From Micromonospora sp. RP3T (GTDB taxonomy: Bacteria > Actinomycetota > Actinomycetes > Mycobacteriales > Micromonosporaceae): a stretch of DNA of 64,000 nt. The DNA lies in contig NZ_PYPS01000003.1 of NCBI RefSeq assembly GCF_003027925.1, forward strand, positions 186,001-250,000, written 5' to 3'. Every line of letters starts with the position of its first letter. The stretch's first letter is position 1. A program made the translations under genes and the position numbers. This document shows, in pieces, positions 1 to 9,115 of this stretch. The notes under the pieces are model-generated. The model was given only the letters and a program-made list of their open reading frames with translations. It did not search any database and was not told the origin of the DNA.

Positions 1-603
1 GTCCCGGGTCCCGACGCCCACAAGCGACCGAGCAACCCGCTGGAGCGCGCCGACACCACCGGCCAGTCCAACGTGCTGTTCTGGGTCGGGTTGCTGCCGG
101 CGGCGCCCGCGCTCGCCCTGGTCTGGCTCGGCGCCCGGGTCGACCAGCCGTGGTTGAGCTGGGCCGGGGTGCCGGTGGGCGTGCTGACCGGCGTCGCCGT
201 CGCCTGGGCGCTGGGGGCCGGGGCGATCCGGAAGCTCACCGAGGACGGCCCCGACCTGCTGCACACCATGCGCACCGGCCGACCCCCCGTGGTCCGGCGC
301 GTCGACGGCTCCGGCGTGGCCGCGAGGGGCGGCCCGGTCGAGGGGTTGAGCTGGGGCCTCGGCTCGGTCCTGCTGATCCCGCAGGGGATCATCCCGCTGG
401 TCTTCATCCTGTCCGACATCCACGTCCGGTCCTGGTTCCTGGCGATGTACGTGTGGCCCGTCCTCGGGGTGCCGATCGCCGTGCTCGGCATCCTGGCCGG
501 CATCGCCCTGTACGCCCGGGCCGTGCGGACCAGGGTCGACCGCCGGGCCGGCCGGGCCGGCGGCCCGGCGTCGGCCGGGGATCGCGAGCTCGAATCGGTC
601 TGA
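1..603 (+). CDS. Membrane protein, C-terminal part (5' end outside window)
   Basis: The reading frame is open from the first base, so the gene starts upstream of the window and only its last 200 codons are seen. Four hydrophobic stretches are visible, near codons 25-47, 51-76, 117-138 and 141-170, separated by a short basic and acidic loop. The C-terminus is Arg- and Gly-rich and ends at TGA 601-603. I do not recognise a family; a polytopic integral membrane protein is all that can be supported. An internal GTG at 73 could start a shorter product, but the upstream frame has coding-like codon use, so truncation by the window is the simpler reading. Confidence 0.6.
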   Translation, partial: VPGPDAHKRPSNPLERADTTGQSNVLFWVGLLPAAPALALVWLGARVDQPWLSWAGVPVGVLTGVAVAWALGAGAIRKLTEDGPDLLHTMRTGRPPVVRRVDGSGVAARGGPVEGLSWGLGSVLLIPQGIIPLVFILSDIHVRSWFLAMYVWPVLGVPIAVLGILAGIALYARAVRTRVDRRAGRAGGPASAGDRELESV

Positions 604-707
604 GACCCGAATTCGGTGGTGGCGGTCGCCGTGGGCGTGCGAACCTGGCGACGGCCCACCGCCGCACCCGGCGGAGGCGCCGGCCACCACGACGACGAGG
701 AGTGACG

Positions 708-800
708 ATGCGAGCGGATTCCACGCCCCGGACCCTGGACCGTCCCACCGTGGAGTTCTGCTTTGGCCTTGTTGAACCTCGGAATCGTCGCCCATGTTGA
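708..800 (+). CDS. Possible 30-residue leader peptide overlapping the tetracycline-protection gene
   Basis: An ATG at 708 follows a strong GAGGAG Shine-Dalgarno site, and the frame stops at TGA 798-800. It overlaps the first dozen codons of the ribosomal protection gene (start TTG 763) in another frame. It encodes Met-Arg-Ala-Asp-Ser and continues to a Cys end. Tet(M)-type genes are known to be controlled by leader peptides or attenuation, so a short translated ORF overlapping the start could couple ribosome behaviour to expression. That role is inference. It could equally be chance, since the downstream gene has its own weak GGAG site. Confidence 0.35.
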   Translation: MRADSTPRTLDRPTVEFCFGLVEPRNRRPC

Positions 801-2718
801 CGCCGGAAAGACCAGCCTGACCGAACGCCTGCTCTTCGAGGCCGGCGCGGTCTCCCAGCCCGGCAGTGTCGACGCCGGCACGACGCGGACCGACTCGATG
901 GAGTTGGAGCGCCGGCGCGGCATCACCATCCGGGCAGCGGTCACCTCGATCGCGCTCGGTGACCTGAGCGTCAACCTGTTGGACACGCCCGGCCACCCCG
1001 ACTTCATCGCGGAGGTCGAGCGTTCGCTCGCCGTGCTGGACGCCGCCGTGCTCGTGGTGTCGAGCGTGGAGGGCGTCCAGCCGCAGACCGTCGCCATCTG
1101 GCGGGCGCTGCGCCGCATCGGGGTGCCGACGGTGTTCTTCCTCAACAAGGTGGACCGTCGCGGCGCCGACGTCGACCGGGTCACGGCCCAGGTGCGCCGA
1201 CGGCTCGGCGCGTGCCCGGTCGTGCTCACCACGGTCGCCGGTCAGGGCACGCGTGACGCCCGGGTACGGGCCGTGGGCCTCGACACCGAACCGGTGGTGG
1301 CGGCCGTGGCGGAGGCCGACGACGCGGTGGCGGCCCGCTGGCTGACGGACGAGCCGCTACGCGTCCGCGACGTCCGGCGCGCGATCCGGGTCGCGGTGCG
1401 CCGCGGCGACCTCAGCCCGGTGGCGTGCGGCTCGGCGGTCACCGGCGCCGGGGTGCGGCAGCTGTGCCGCCTCCTGGCCGACCTGCTGCCGCGCGACGAG
1501 CAGCGGGACGGCCCGCTGGCGGGTACGGTCTTCGCCGTCGACCGGGACGGTCAGGGCCGGCGGGCCTGGCTGCGGGTGTGGTCCGGGCAGCTCCGGGTGC
1601 GGGACCGGGTGCGGCTCGACGGGGCGCGCCCCCAGACGGTGACCCAGATCGCCGTCACCGAACCGGCCGGCGTGCTGGTGCGCCCCTCGGTGTCCGCCGG
1701 GCAGATCGCCGCGGTGCGCGGCGTGTCGGCCCGGATCGGTCAGCACCTCGGTGACCCGCCGCGGCGGCACGCCTACCGGTTCCCGCCACCGACCCGGCAG
1801 GCGGTCGTCGAGCCGGTCGACCCGGACCAGCGCCTGGCGATGTTCGCCGGCCTGGCCGAGCTGGCCGACGAGGACCCGCTGGTGGACCTGCGACTCGACG
1901 AGCAGCAGGCGGAGGCCGTGATCCGGCTGCACGGCGAGGTCCAGAAGGAGGTGCTGGCCGCGCTCATGGCGGACCGGTACGGCGTCCGGGTGCGGTTCTC
2001 CGGCACGCTGACCGCCTGCATCGAACGGGTCGTCGGCACCGGCGCCGCCGAGGAGCGGGTGCGGGAGCGGGGCAACCCGTACCTGGCCGGGTTGGGGCTG
2101 CGTATCGACGCCGCGCCGGTGGGGCACGGCATCGAGTTCCGTCCCGGCGTCGAGCCCGGCCGGCTTCCGCCGGCGTTCGTCGCCGCCACGGAGGAGGGCG
2201 TACGGGCCGGGCTGCGGCAGGGCCGGCACGGCTGGCCGGTCACCGACTGCACGGTCACCATGACGGCGTCCCGGTACTGGCCGCGGCAGAGCCGGCCGCA
2301 CCAGAAGTTCGACAAGTCCATCTCGACGGTGGCGGCGGACTTCCGCAACCTCGCCCCGGTGGTGGTCGCCGCGGCGCTGCGCCGGGCCGGCACCCGGGTG
2401 TGCCAGCCGATCGAGCGCTTCGACGTCAACCTTCCGCAGCATGCGGTGGAGACGGTGCTGGCGCTGCTCGGTCGGCTCGGCGCGATCGTCCACGACACCG
2501 CCGTCGCCGGCGGGTACCTCGAGGTGAGCGGCAGCCTGCCGACGGCGCGGGTGCCGGAGGTCGTCGCGGCCCTTCCCGACCTCACCGGTGGCGAGGCGGT
2601 CCTGACCACCACCTTCGACCACTACGCACCGGTCACCGGTGCGGAGCCGCCGACGGTGCCCCGGCGTGGACCCGACCCGGCCGTCCGGGACGAGTGGTTC
2701 CGGGCCGTGCCCCGGTAG
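763..2718 (+). CDS. Tetracycline resistance ribosomal protection protein, Otr(A)/Tet(M) type
   Basis: This is an EF-G-like translational GTPase that would release tetracycline from the ribosome. Of its 651 residues, the N-terminal GTPase domain shows G1 AHVDAGKTSLTE, the switch region with RGITI, G3 DTPGHPD and G4 NKVD. Domains II-V follow. The stretch HVDAGKTSLTERLL together with DAGTTRTDSMELERRRGITI matches the Tet(M)/Otr(A) group rather than housekeeping EF-G. The TTG start at 763 is chosen because it gives a family-length N-terminus and follows GGAG (752-755) at 7 nt spacing; TTG codons at 769 and 772 are alternatives. It stands alone, with no transporter or biosynthetic gene beside it, so it may be an intrinsic resistance or ribosome-rescue gene rather than self-resistance. 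Confidence 0.9.
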   Translation: MALLNLGIVAHVDAGKTSLTERLLFEAGAVSQPGSVDAGTTRTDSMELERRRGITIRAAVTSIALGDLSVNLLDTPGHPDFIAEVERSLAVLDAAVLVVSSVEGVQPQTVAIWRALRRIGVPTVFFLNKVDRRGADVDRVTAQVRRRLGACPVVLTTVAGQGTRDARVRAVGLDTEPVVAAVAEADDAVAARWLTDEPLRVRDVRRAIRVAVRRGDLSPVACGSAVTGAGVRQLCRLLADLLPRDEQRDGPLAGTVFAVDRDGQGRRAWLRVWSGQLRVRDRVRLDGARPQTVTQIAVTEPAGVLVRPSVSAGQIAAVRGVSARIGQHLGDPPRRHAYRFPPPTRQAVVEPVDPDQRLAMFAGLAELADEDPLVDLRLDEQQAEAVIRLHGEVQKEVLAALMADRYGVRVRFSGTLTACIERVVGTGAAEERVRERGNPYLAGLGLRIDAAPVGHGIEFRPGVEPGRLPPAFVAATEEGVRAGLRQGRHGWPVTDCTVTMTASRYWPRQSRPHQKFDKSISTVAADFRNLAPVVVAAALRRAGTRVCQPIERFDVNLPQHAVETVLALLGRLGAIVHDTAVAGGYLEVSGSLPTARVPEVVAALPDLTGGEAVLTTTFDHYAPVTGAEPPTVPRRGPDPAVRDEWFRAVPR

Positions 2719-3128
2719 CTCCCGACCGGGCGACCTGACGCGTTCCCCTCCTGTCCGACGCGCTCAGGTCGGTCCTGAATGGTGATTCGAGCGGCTGCGA
2801 GCTGTGCGAATAATATTTATCTCGATATATTGTCAGGGGTTGCCGGAAGGGTCGTCGTGGAAAGGTCGAAAGCGGTTTTCTGATCGCCCTGTCGTCGCTG
2901 ACACCGGCCCTCAACAGCGCCGATGCGCCGACGGGAGGAGGAGCGAGCCGCATGGAAACATGAATCGTCGGTGCTGTGTCGCGCTGTCTCCGGCGTATTC
3001 GCCACTGGCGCAATGGCTCTTCATCGGGGCGGTCGAATAGCGTTCCGCACCCGCCGGTAACGCCGTTTCCAGCCGTCCTGCGGCCCAGGGACAACCAGTT
3101 GCCCGTCCACTCTCTCCGGATGTGAACG
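2719..3128. other. 410-bp intergenic region with an AT-rich island
   Basis: No convincing gene is present. Around 2808-2836 the sequence turns sharply AT-rich (AATAATATTTATCTCGATA and following), which is exceptional in this window. It contains the imperfect palindrome TATCTCGATA, which resembles operators of PadR-type regulators. A possible ORF at 2804-3040 has poor third-position GC and was not accepted. The island may hold the promoter or operator for the SulP gene downstream. Confidence 0.4.
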
Positions 3129-4688
3129 ATGTCGTCTCCGACCCTGTCCTGGCGCACCCTGGGCGCCGACCTGTCCGCCTCCGTCGTCGTCTTCCTCGTC
3201 GCGCTCCCGCTCTGCGTGGGCATCGCCGTCGCCTCCGGCGTACCGGCCGAACTGGGCCTGGTCACCGGCATCGTCGGTGGTCTCGTCGTCGGCTGCCTGC
3301 CCGGCAGCAGCATGCAGGTCAGCGGCCCCGCCGCCGGCCTGACCGTGCTGGTCGCCGACGCGGTGAGCCGGCACGGCCTCGGTGGCCTCGGCACGGTCGT
3401 CCTGGTCGCCGGCCTCATCCAGGTGATCCTCGGGTTCCTCCGACTCGGCCGCTGGTTCCGGGCCATCTCGGTGGCCGTGGTGCAGGGCATGCTCGCCGGC
3501 ATCGGCCTGCTGCTCGTCGTCGGCCAGCTCTACGTGCTGTCCGGGCGGGAGGCGCCCCGGTCCGGGGTCGGGAAGTTCACCGGGCTGCCCGCGCTGTGGA
3601 GCGACATCCTCGGCTCCACCACGGTGCGGACGTCACTGGCCGTCGGCGTGGTCACGCTCCTGGTCATGCTCTCCTGGGACCGGCTGCCGGACCGGCTGCG
3701 GAGGGTGCCCGGAGCGCTGGTCGCGGTCATGGTCGCCGCCGCGACGGCCGGCGTCCTGCGGCTGCCGGTGGCGACGATCACGGTGGAGGGGTTGCTCGCT
3801 GCCGTGCAGCCGTCGCTCGGACACTGGACCATGCTGACGGAGCTGAGCGTGCTGGCCAGCGTCGCCACGTTCACCCTGATCGCGTCGGCGGAGAGCCTGT
3901 TCAGCGCCGCGGCGGTGGACCGGCTCCACCACGGACCGCGTACCGACTTCGACAAGGAGCTGGTGGCACAGGGCGCCGGCAACGCGGTCTGCGGAATGCT
4001 CGGCGCGCTGCCGATGACCGCGGTCATCGTGCGCAGCTCCGCCAACGTGCGGGCCGGCGCGCGAACCAGGGCCTCCCGCGTCCTGCACGGGGTGTGGCTG
4101 CTGCTGTTCGTCGCCGCCGCACCCGGCCTGATCGAGCTCATCCCGTTGCCCGCGCTGGCCGCCGTGCTCATCCACGCCGGGACGAAGCTGCTGCCGGTGC
4201 GGGCGATGCCGGAGCTGTGGCGGGGGCACCGGGGCGAGGCGCTGGTGCTGCTCGCGACCGCGCTCGTCATCCTCCTGACCGACCTGTTCGCCGGGGTGCT
4301 CGTCGGCCTCGGCCTGGCCATCGTCAAGACCGCCTGGGAGACCTCCCACGTCCGGGTGGCGGTGGCCGACGGGGGAACCGGCCCGATCGACGTGACGCTC
4401 ACCGGCAACGCCACCTTCCTGCGACTGCCCACGATCCTCACCGCGCTCAACGCCCTGCCGACCAGCCGACCCGTACACCTGGACCTGGGCGGTCTGCGGC
4501 ACGTCGACCTCGCCTGCCGGGCGGCGCTGACCACCTGGATCGAGACGCACAACCGCAGCGCGGGCGTCCTGGTGCGGGTCGCCGCCGCGGACGGGACCCC
4601 GGACGGCCCGCCCGACGACCGGGACTCCACCGGCACCGGCGTCGTCGAGGCGCTGGTCAGGGCGCGCGGCGCGGAAACCGGGCCGTGA
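3129..4688 (+). CDS. SulP family anion permease with C-terminal STAS domain
   Basis: This 519-residue inner-membrane transporter would move sulfate, bicarbonate or a similar anion. The N-terminal half opens with the SulP-type helix around residues 12-35 and the conserved motif SMQVSGPAAGLTVLVADA. About ten further hydrophobic helices run to residue ~400. A STAS-like region follows near residues 415-500 (HLDLGGLRHVDLACRAAL), where the conserved Asp sits after the Leu-Gly-Gly turn. The substrate cannot be read from sequence, and no carbonic anhydrase or sulfate assimilation gene is nearby. Its stop lies one base before the next start, so the two genes are probably cotranscribed. Confidence 0.88.
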   Translation: MSSPTLSWRTLGADLSASVVVFLVALPLCVGIAVASGVPAELGLVTGIVGGLVVGCLPGSSMQVSGPAAGLTVLVADAVSRHGLGGLGTVVLVAGLIQVILGFLRLGRWFRAISVAVVQGMLAGIGLLLVVGQLYVLSGREAPRSGVGKFTGLPALWSDILGSTTVRTSLAVGVVTLLVMLSWDRLPDRLRRVPGALVAVMVAAATAGVLRLPVATITVEGLLAAVQPSLGHWTMLTELSVLASVATFTLIASAESLFSAAAVDRLHHGPRTDFDKELVAQGAGNAVCGMLGALPMTAVIVRSSANVRAGARTRASRVLHGVWLLLFVAAAPGLIELIPLPALAAVLIHAGTKLLPVRAMPELWRGHRGEALVLLATALVILLTDLFAGVLVGLGLAIVKTAWETSHVRVAVADGGTGPIDVTLTGNATFLRLPTILTALNALPTSRPVHLDLGGLRHVDLACRAALTTWIETHNRSAGVLVRVAAADGTPDGPPDDRDSTGTGVVEALVRARGAETGP

Positions 4689-4689
4689 C

Positions 4690-5592
4690 ATGATGACGCC
4701 CATGGGCGAGCAGCGGGACGCAGGCGGACACCACGGCGTGAGCGATGCGACCGGGGCGGGTGTCGACGCGCGGCTCGCCCTCGCGCAGGACCCGGCCACC
4801 TCCCAGATGACTCTCATCGACCTGGCATCCGACCCGTCGGCCGCGGTCCGCAAGGCGGTCGCGACCCGCCCCGACGCGCCGGCACAGGCGCTGCGACCGC
4901 TGGCGCGCGACCATGACCGGCACGTCCGGGAGGCGGTGGCGCGGAACCCCTCGACCTCGGTGGGCAACCTCCTGCGACTCGTGAAGGACGCCGACCGCTG
5001 GGTCCGCTGGGCGGTCGCCGGCAACCCGGGCTGCGACGAGTCGGTCCGCCGGGCGATGGCGGACGCCCCCGACAAGGAGCTGCGTGGTCTCCTCGCGGAG
5101 CGCCGCGAGCTGGAGCCCGAGCTGGCCGCGCGGCTGGTCGACGACGTCTCACCCGAGGTACGGGAACGACTCGCCACGCACACCCACGACCCCGACACGA
5201 TCACGGCCCTGATGGCCGACCGCACCGCACGCGTACGCAAGGGGCTCGCCCGTAACCCGCGGACCACCGCGACCCAGCGCCGCGCGCTCGCGCAGGACCC
5301 GGTGGCGGACGTCCGCGCCGCGCTGGTGCTCGCCGTCGAGCTGGACGAGGCGGACCTGCGGCCCCTGCTCGACGACCGCGCGGTGCAGGTGCGGATGGCG
5401 ATGGCGAGATCGGAGCTGATCCCGGCGGACATCCGTCGGGCGCTCGGTCGCGATCCCGACGAGATGGTGGCCGGCGTCGCGCGGGACTTCCGCCCCGGGG
5501 CGGGCGCGGCCCCGGTGGTGCGCGCCGCGCGCGGCGGTCGCCGGTCCTCCTCCGGGGCCGGCCGGGGCCGACCGGGTGGCGCCCGGCGCTGA
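4690..5592 (+). CDS. Leucine-rich-repeat-variant / HEAT-like repeat protein
   Basis: This 300-residue soluble protein is built from about nine short alpha-alpha repeats. Each has the form xDPxxxVRxAVAxxPxxPxxxLRxLAxD, for example near residues 50-75, 76-100, 101-125 and 165-215. That is the variant leucine-rich repeat pattern found in actinobacterial proteins of unknown role. It ends in an Arg- and Gly-rich basic tail of about 40 residues. No catalytic motif is seen; a protein- or nucleic-acid-binding scaffold is the likely role. Its start is 1 nt after the SulP stop, suggesting a shared transcript, although a functional link is unproven. Confidence 0.7.
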   Translation: MMTPMGEQRDAGGHHGVSDATGAGVDARLALAQDPATSQMTLIDLASDPSAAVRKAVATRPDAPAQALRPLARDHDRHVREAVARNPSTSVGNLLRLVKDADRWVRWAVAGNPGCDESVRRAMADAPDKELRGLLAERRELEPELAARLVDDVSPEVRERLATHTHDPDTITALMADRTARVRKGLARNPRTTATQRRALAQDPVADVRAALVLAVELDEADLRPLLDDRAVQVRMAMARSELIPADIRRALGRDPDEMVAGVARDFRPGAGAAPVVRAARGGRRSSSGAGRGRPGGARR

Positions 5593-5623
5593 GGCCGGCG
5601 ACCGGGCTGCCGGTCCGGACGGG

Positions 5624-8231
5624 TCACTCGCGGTGACCGATGGCCTCGACCGGCGGGGCGCATCGCGAACCGGGTCGCCAGCGTGACGGCGCCCCAGGCG
5701 AGCGTGGTCGTCAGCGCCCCGATCGCGGCGAGGCCGCCGATCGGGACGCGGGGGACGGGCGACGTCGTCAACCCGAGGCTGAAACCGACGAGCGGCGGAA
5801 TCGTCGCCAGCATCCCGAACAGCAGCGCCGCGACGACCACGACCCGGGCCCCGCCGTTCGTCATCGCGTGGACCTGACGGCGACTGGCGCCGATCAGCCG
5901 CAGCATCGCGAACTCGCGGCCCCGGGCGGCCGTCGCCAGCACCAGCGTGTTGACCACGGAGATGGCGAGGTAGCCCAGCAGGACGGCCTGGAACAGCAGG
6001 TTCAACGCCCAGTCGCCCGGGCCGCCGGCCCCGGGAGCGGCCAGGAACGCCGCGCGGTCGCCCACCCGCACCGTCGGAAAGGGTCGCACGGCCCGGCGCA
6101 GCGCGTCGGCGAGCGCCGTCGCGTCGGTGCCGTCCGTGGCCCGTACCAGCACCGCCGTGTCGAGCCGCGCGGTGGTGTGCGCGACGACGAGGTCGTGGGG
6201 CAGGGTGACGTCGCCGAAGCCCAGACCGTTCTCGTAGATCGCGACCACCCGCGGTCGGGCCGGGGTGCCGTCGCCGAGGCGCAGCTCGACGGTCCCGCCG
6301 ACCCGGGCGCGGGCGGTCCGCGCCGCGATCCGGCTCAACGCCACCGTCTCGCCCCGCAGGCCCGCGAGGTCGCCCCGGAGCACCGCCAGGTCCATGGTCC
6401 GGGTGAGCCCGTCGGGCGGGACGCCCTGCGCGGTGTAGGCCCGGGTGGCGGTGCCGTCCTCGGCGGGGAACGTCAGCAGCACCCGCATCCGCGCCACCGG
6501 CGTCACCACGGCGACCCCGGCCGCGCCACGTACGGCGTCCACCACCTGCGGGGCCACCCCGCCCCCGGACGACGCGGTCAGCACCCGGTCGGCCCGGAGC
6601 CCGTCGTCGACCTGCCGTTGCGTGCCGGCGACGGACGTGGCCGCGCCGAACACCTGCGTCGCGGCCAGCGCCACGCCCATGGCCAGCGGGGTGCTGGCCG
6701 AGCTGAGCCGACGCCAGTTGGCGCGGGCGTCGGCCCCGGCGAGGTAGCCCCCGGCCGAGGTGGGCGGGTTGAGGAGGCGACCGGACACCAGCAGCAGGCC
6801 GCGGAGCAGCAGCGGTCCGAGACACCCGAGGGCCACCACGAACAGCAGGACCGCGCTCGCCGCGGTGTCGGCGACCGAGTCGCCCGCCGCGGCGACGTCG
6901 CCCAGGGTCAGCAGCAGACCCAGTGGGACGAGCAGGAACCCGACGACCGACCGGACCCGGCCGAACCGCCGGGGCTCGACCGCGGCGTCGCCGAGCGCCT
7001 CGACCGGGCTGACCCGGGTCGCCCGGTGGGCGACCAGCCAGCCGGAGAGGCGGGCGCTGAGCAGGCAGAGGGCCAGCGCGGCCAGCGTCGGCAGCACGCC
7101 GACCCGCATCCGGAAGTCCGCCGGCACCGCGCCCGCGAGGACGAACACCTCGCGCATCCCGAACGCGAGCACGACACCGGGAACGGTGCCGACCAGCGCG
7201 CTGACCGACGCCACCACCGTCATCTCGGCGCCGATCATGCGGTGGATCTGCCGGGGTGTCGCGCCGATCGCGCGCAGCAGCGCCAGCTCACGTCGGCGCT
7301 GCCGCGTCGACAGCGTCAGCGTGCTGCCGACCACGAACGTCACGATCAGCACCACCGTGCCGCCGAACGCCGCCGCCGTCTCGACGACCAGACCGCGGGC
7401 ATCGCCCACGTCGAGGAACTCGACGTCACCACGACCCGCGCCGGTGTGCGCCACCACGTCCGGCACGGCGGCCCTGATCCGGGCGGCCAGCGCCGCCGGT
7501 GACACGCCGGGCGCGGCGAGCACGCCGACGGCGTCCACCCGGTCCGGACGCCCGGACAGCGCGAACGCCCGGTCGTCGGTGAAGAAGAGCGCGGACTGCC
7601 GCGTCAGCCGGCCAGCCGGCGGCTCGGCGACGCCCACCAGCCGGTAGGAGGACGGAACTCCGCCGACCACGATCCGCACGGTCGCGTCGAGCGACCAGCC
7701 GGCGCGGTCGGCGAGTTCGCCGTCGAGCACCACCTCGTCGGCTGCGGCGGGCGCCCGGCCCCGGCTGATCCGGAACGGCCCGAGCGCCGCGGCCGACCAG
7801 CCGTGGCCGAGCAGCGGGAAACCGTCGCGGCCGCCCACCACCTCGCCGTGCGCGTCGAGCAGACCGACCACGTCGCTCACGTCGCCGAGGGCGGTTCGGA
7901 CGCCGGGTACCGCGGCGACCGCGGCGACCGTACCGACGGGCAGCGTGACGCGTTCGCTGTAGCGGACCTCGGAACTCTCGTCCAGCCTGAAGGACTGCGG
8001 CGCGCCGACGACCACCGCGGCACCCGCGTAGCGCTCGGCGGCCACCCCGGTCCCGAGACCGGACAGGAGCAGCGTGCCGCACGCGCTGATCAGGGCCGCG
8101 CCGGCGACGAGCGCGACGAAGGAGCCGGCGAAGCCGCCCCTGCGCCCGCTGATCGTGCGCCAGGCCAGCGCCAGGTCCCCGGGCAGCGGGACCCCGGTGA
8201 GGCGGACCAGCCGGCGCAGGCGGCGGATCAC
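5624..8231 (-). CDS. ABC transporter permease, FtsX/MacB type, with an apparent frameshift in its last codons
   Basis: This is a large permease with two FtsX-like domains. There is a short N-terminal cytoplasmic part, a helix near residues 35-60, a long extracellular domain, three helices near 260-400, a second extracellular domain and a final three-helix block ending around residue 855. It starts at GTG 8231, overlapping the ATPase stop as GTGA. The uninterrupted frame never stops near the expected end and runs antisense through two downstream genes. One base fewer in the GGGG run at 5655-5658 (plus strand) restores the family's usual ending PVEAIGHRE and a TGA at 5624-5626. I therefore annotate the gene to 5624 with a one-base frameshift, either real or a sequencing error. 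The partner is the ATPase just upstream. Confidence 0.82.
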
Positions 8232-9004
8232 CCGGCGCTCCGGTGCGTCAGGCGCGCCGCGACCTGCGCCGGGGTGGGCCGGGTCAGCTCGCCCGCCAGC
8301 CGGCCGTCGGCGAGGAACAGCACCGAATCGGCGTACGCGGCGGCGACCGGGTCGTGGGTGACCATCAGCACCGTCTGGCCCATGTCGTCCACCACCCGAC
8401 GCAGCAGCTCCAAGACCTGCCCGCCGGACCGGGTGTCCAACGCGCCGGTCGGCTCGTCGGCGACCACCACGTCCGGACGGGTGATCAACGCGCGGGCGAT
8501 CGCCACCCGCTGCTGCTGGCCACCGGACAACTCCGCCGGCCGCCGCGTGCGGTGCTCACCGAGGCCGACCGCGGTGAGCACCTCGTGCAGGAAGCCCCGG
8601 TCGGTCCGGCGGTCCGCGAGCCGCAACGGCAGCGTGACGTTGCCCTCGACGGTCAGCGCGCCCAGCAGGTTGTACGCCTGGAAGACGAAGCCGATCCGCT
8701 CCCGCCGCACCTCGGTGAGCCGCGCCTCGCTCAGGCCGGACAACTCGACGTCGCCGAGCCGGACCGAACCCGAGGTCGGCCGGTCCAGACCGGCCGCGCA
8801 GTTGAGCAGCGTGCTCTTGCCGGACCCGGACGGGCCCATCACGGCCGTGAACGTGCCACGCGGGAAGTCGACGGTCACCGCGTCCAGGGCATGCACCGTG
8901 GTCCGCCCCGAGCGGTACCGCCTGGACACCGACTCCAGGCGCACCGCGTACGGCGGGGTCGGGGCTGTGCCGGCGCGTCCCGACGGCGCTTTCGACGATC
9001 TCAC
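8228..9004 (-). CDS. ABC transporter ATP-binding protein, LolD/MacB type
   Basis: This 258-residue ATPase would energise the FtsX-type permease encoded immediately downstream (4-nt overlap). It shows Walker A GPSGSGKSTLLN near residue 50, a Q-loop in FVFQAYNLL, the signature LSGGQQQRVAIARAL, Walker B VVVADEPTGALD and the switch His in VTHD. This set is typical of the MacB/LolD branch that works with MacB-like permeases in lipoprotein or peptide extrusion. The GTG at 9004 is chosen as start because the frame upstream runs antisense through the kinase gene. The site before it (GGAG with only 3 nt spacing) is weak, so a leaderless start is possible. The gene is divergent from the two-component pair, which may regulate it. 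Confidence 0.9.
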   Translation of the reverse strand: MRSSKAPSGRAGTAPTPPYAVRLESVSRRYRSGRTTVHALDAVTVDFPRGTFTAVMGPSGSGKSTLLNCAAGLDRPTSGSVRLGDVELSGLSEARLTEVRRERIGFVFQAYNLLGALTVEGNVTLPLRLADRRTDRGFLHEVLTAVGLGEHRTRRPAELSGGQQQRVAIARALITRPDVVVADEPTGALDTRSGGQVLELLRRVVDDMGQTVLMVTHDPVAAAYADSVLFLADGRLAGELTRPTPAQVAARLTHRSAG

Positions 9005-9101
9005 GTGCTCCGACGTTAGGGTCGGCGACGGTCCGGGCCGATACCCCGGGCCACCGTATGGAAGGTACCGCTGGCTGTAGTGACGAGGTGGCGCACACCG
9101 G

Positions 9102-9108
9102 GCAGACT
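9102..9108 (+). promoter_or_regulatory. Putative -10 element of a leaderless histidine kinase transcript
   Basis: CAGACT lies 7 nt before the GTG at 9116, with no Shine-Dalgarno site between. The same spacing recurs before several other genes in this window. Confidence 0.3.
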
Positions 9109-9115
9109 CGGCACC

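Noticed and set aside
2804..3040. A 78-codon plus-strand ORF covering the AT-rich island
   Set aside because: Poor third-position GC, no ribosome binding site and no conserved features. It is more likely a regulatory spacer.
3633..8231. A 1532-codon open frame on the minus strand, apparently a giant fusion protein
   Set aside because: Only the first ~855 codons are an FtsX-type permease. The rest is antisense to the SulP and repeat-protein genes and arises from a one-base frame error plus high GC.
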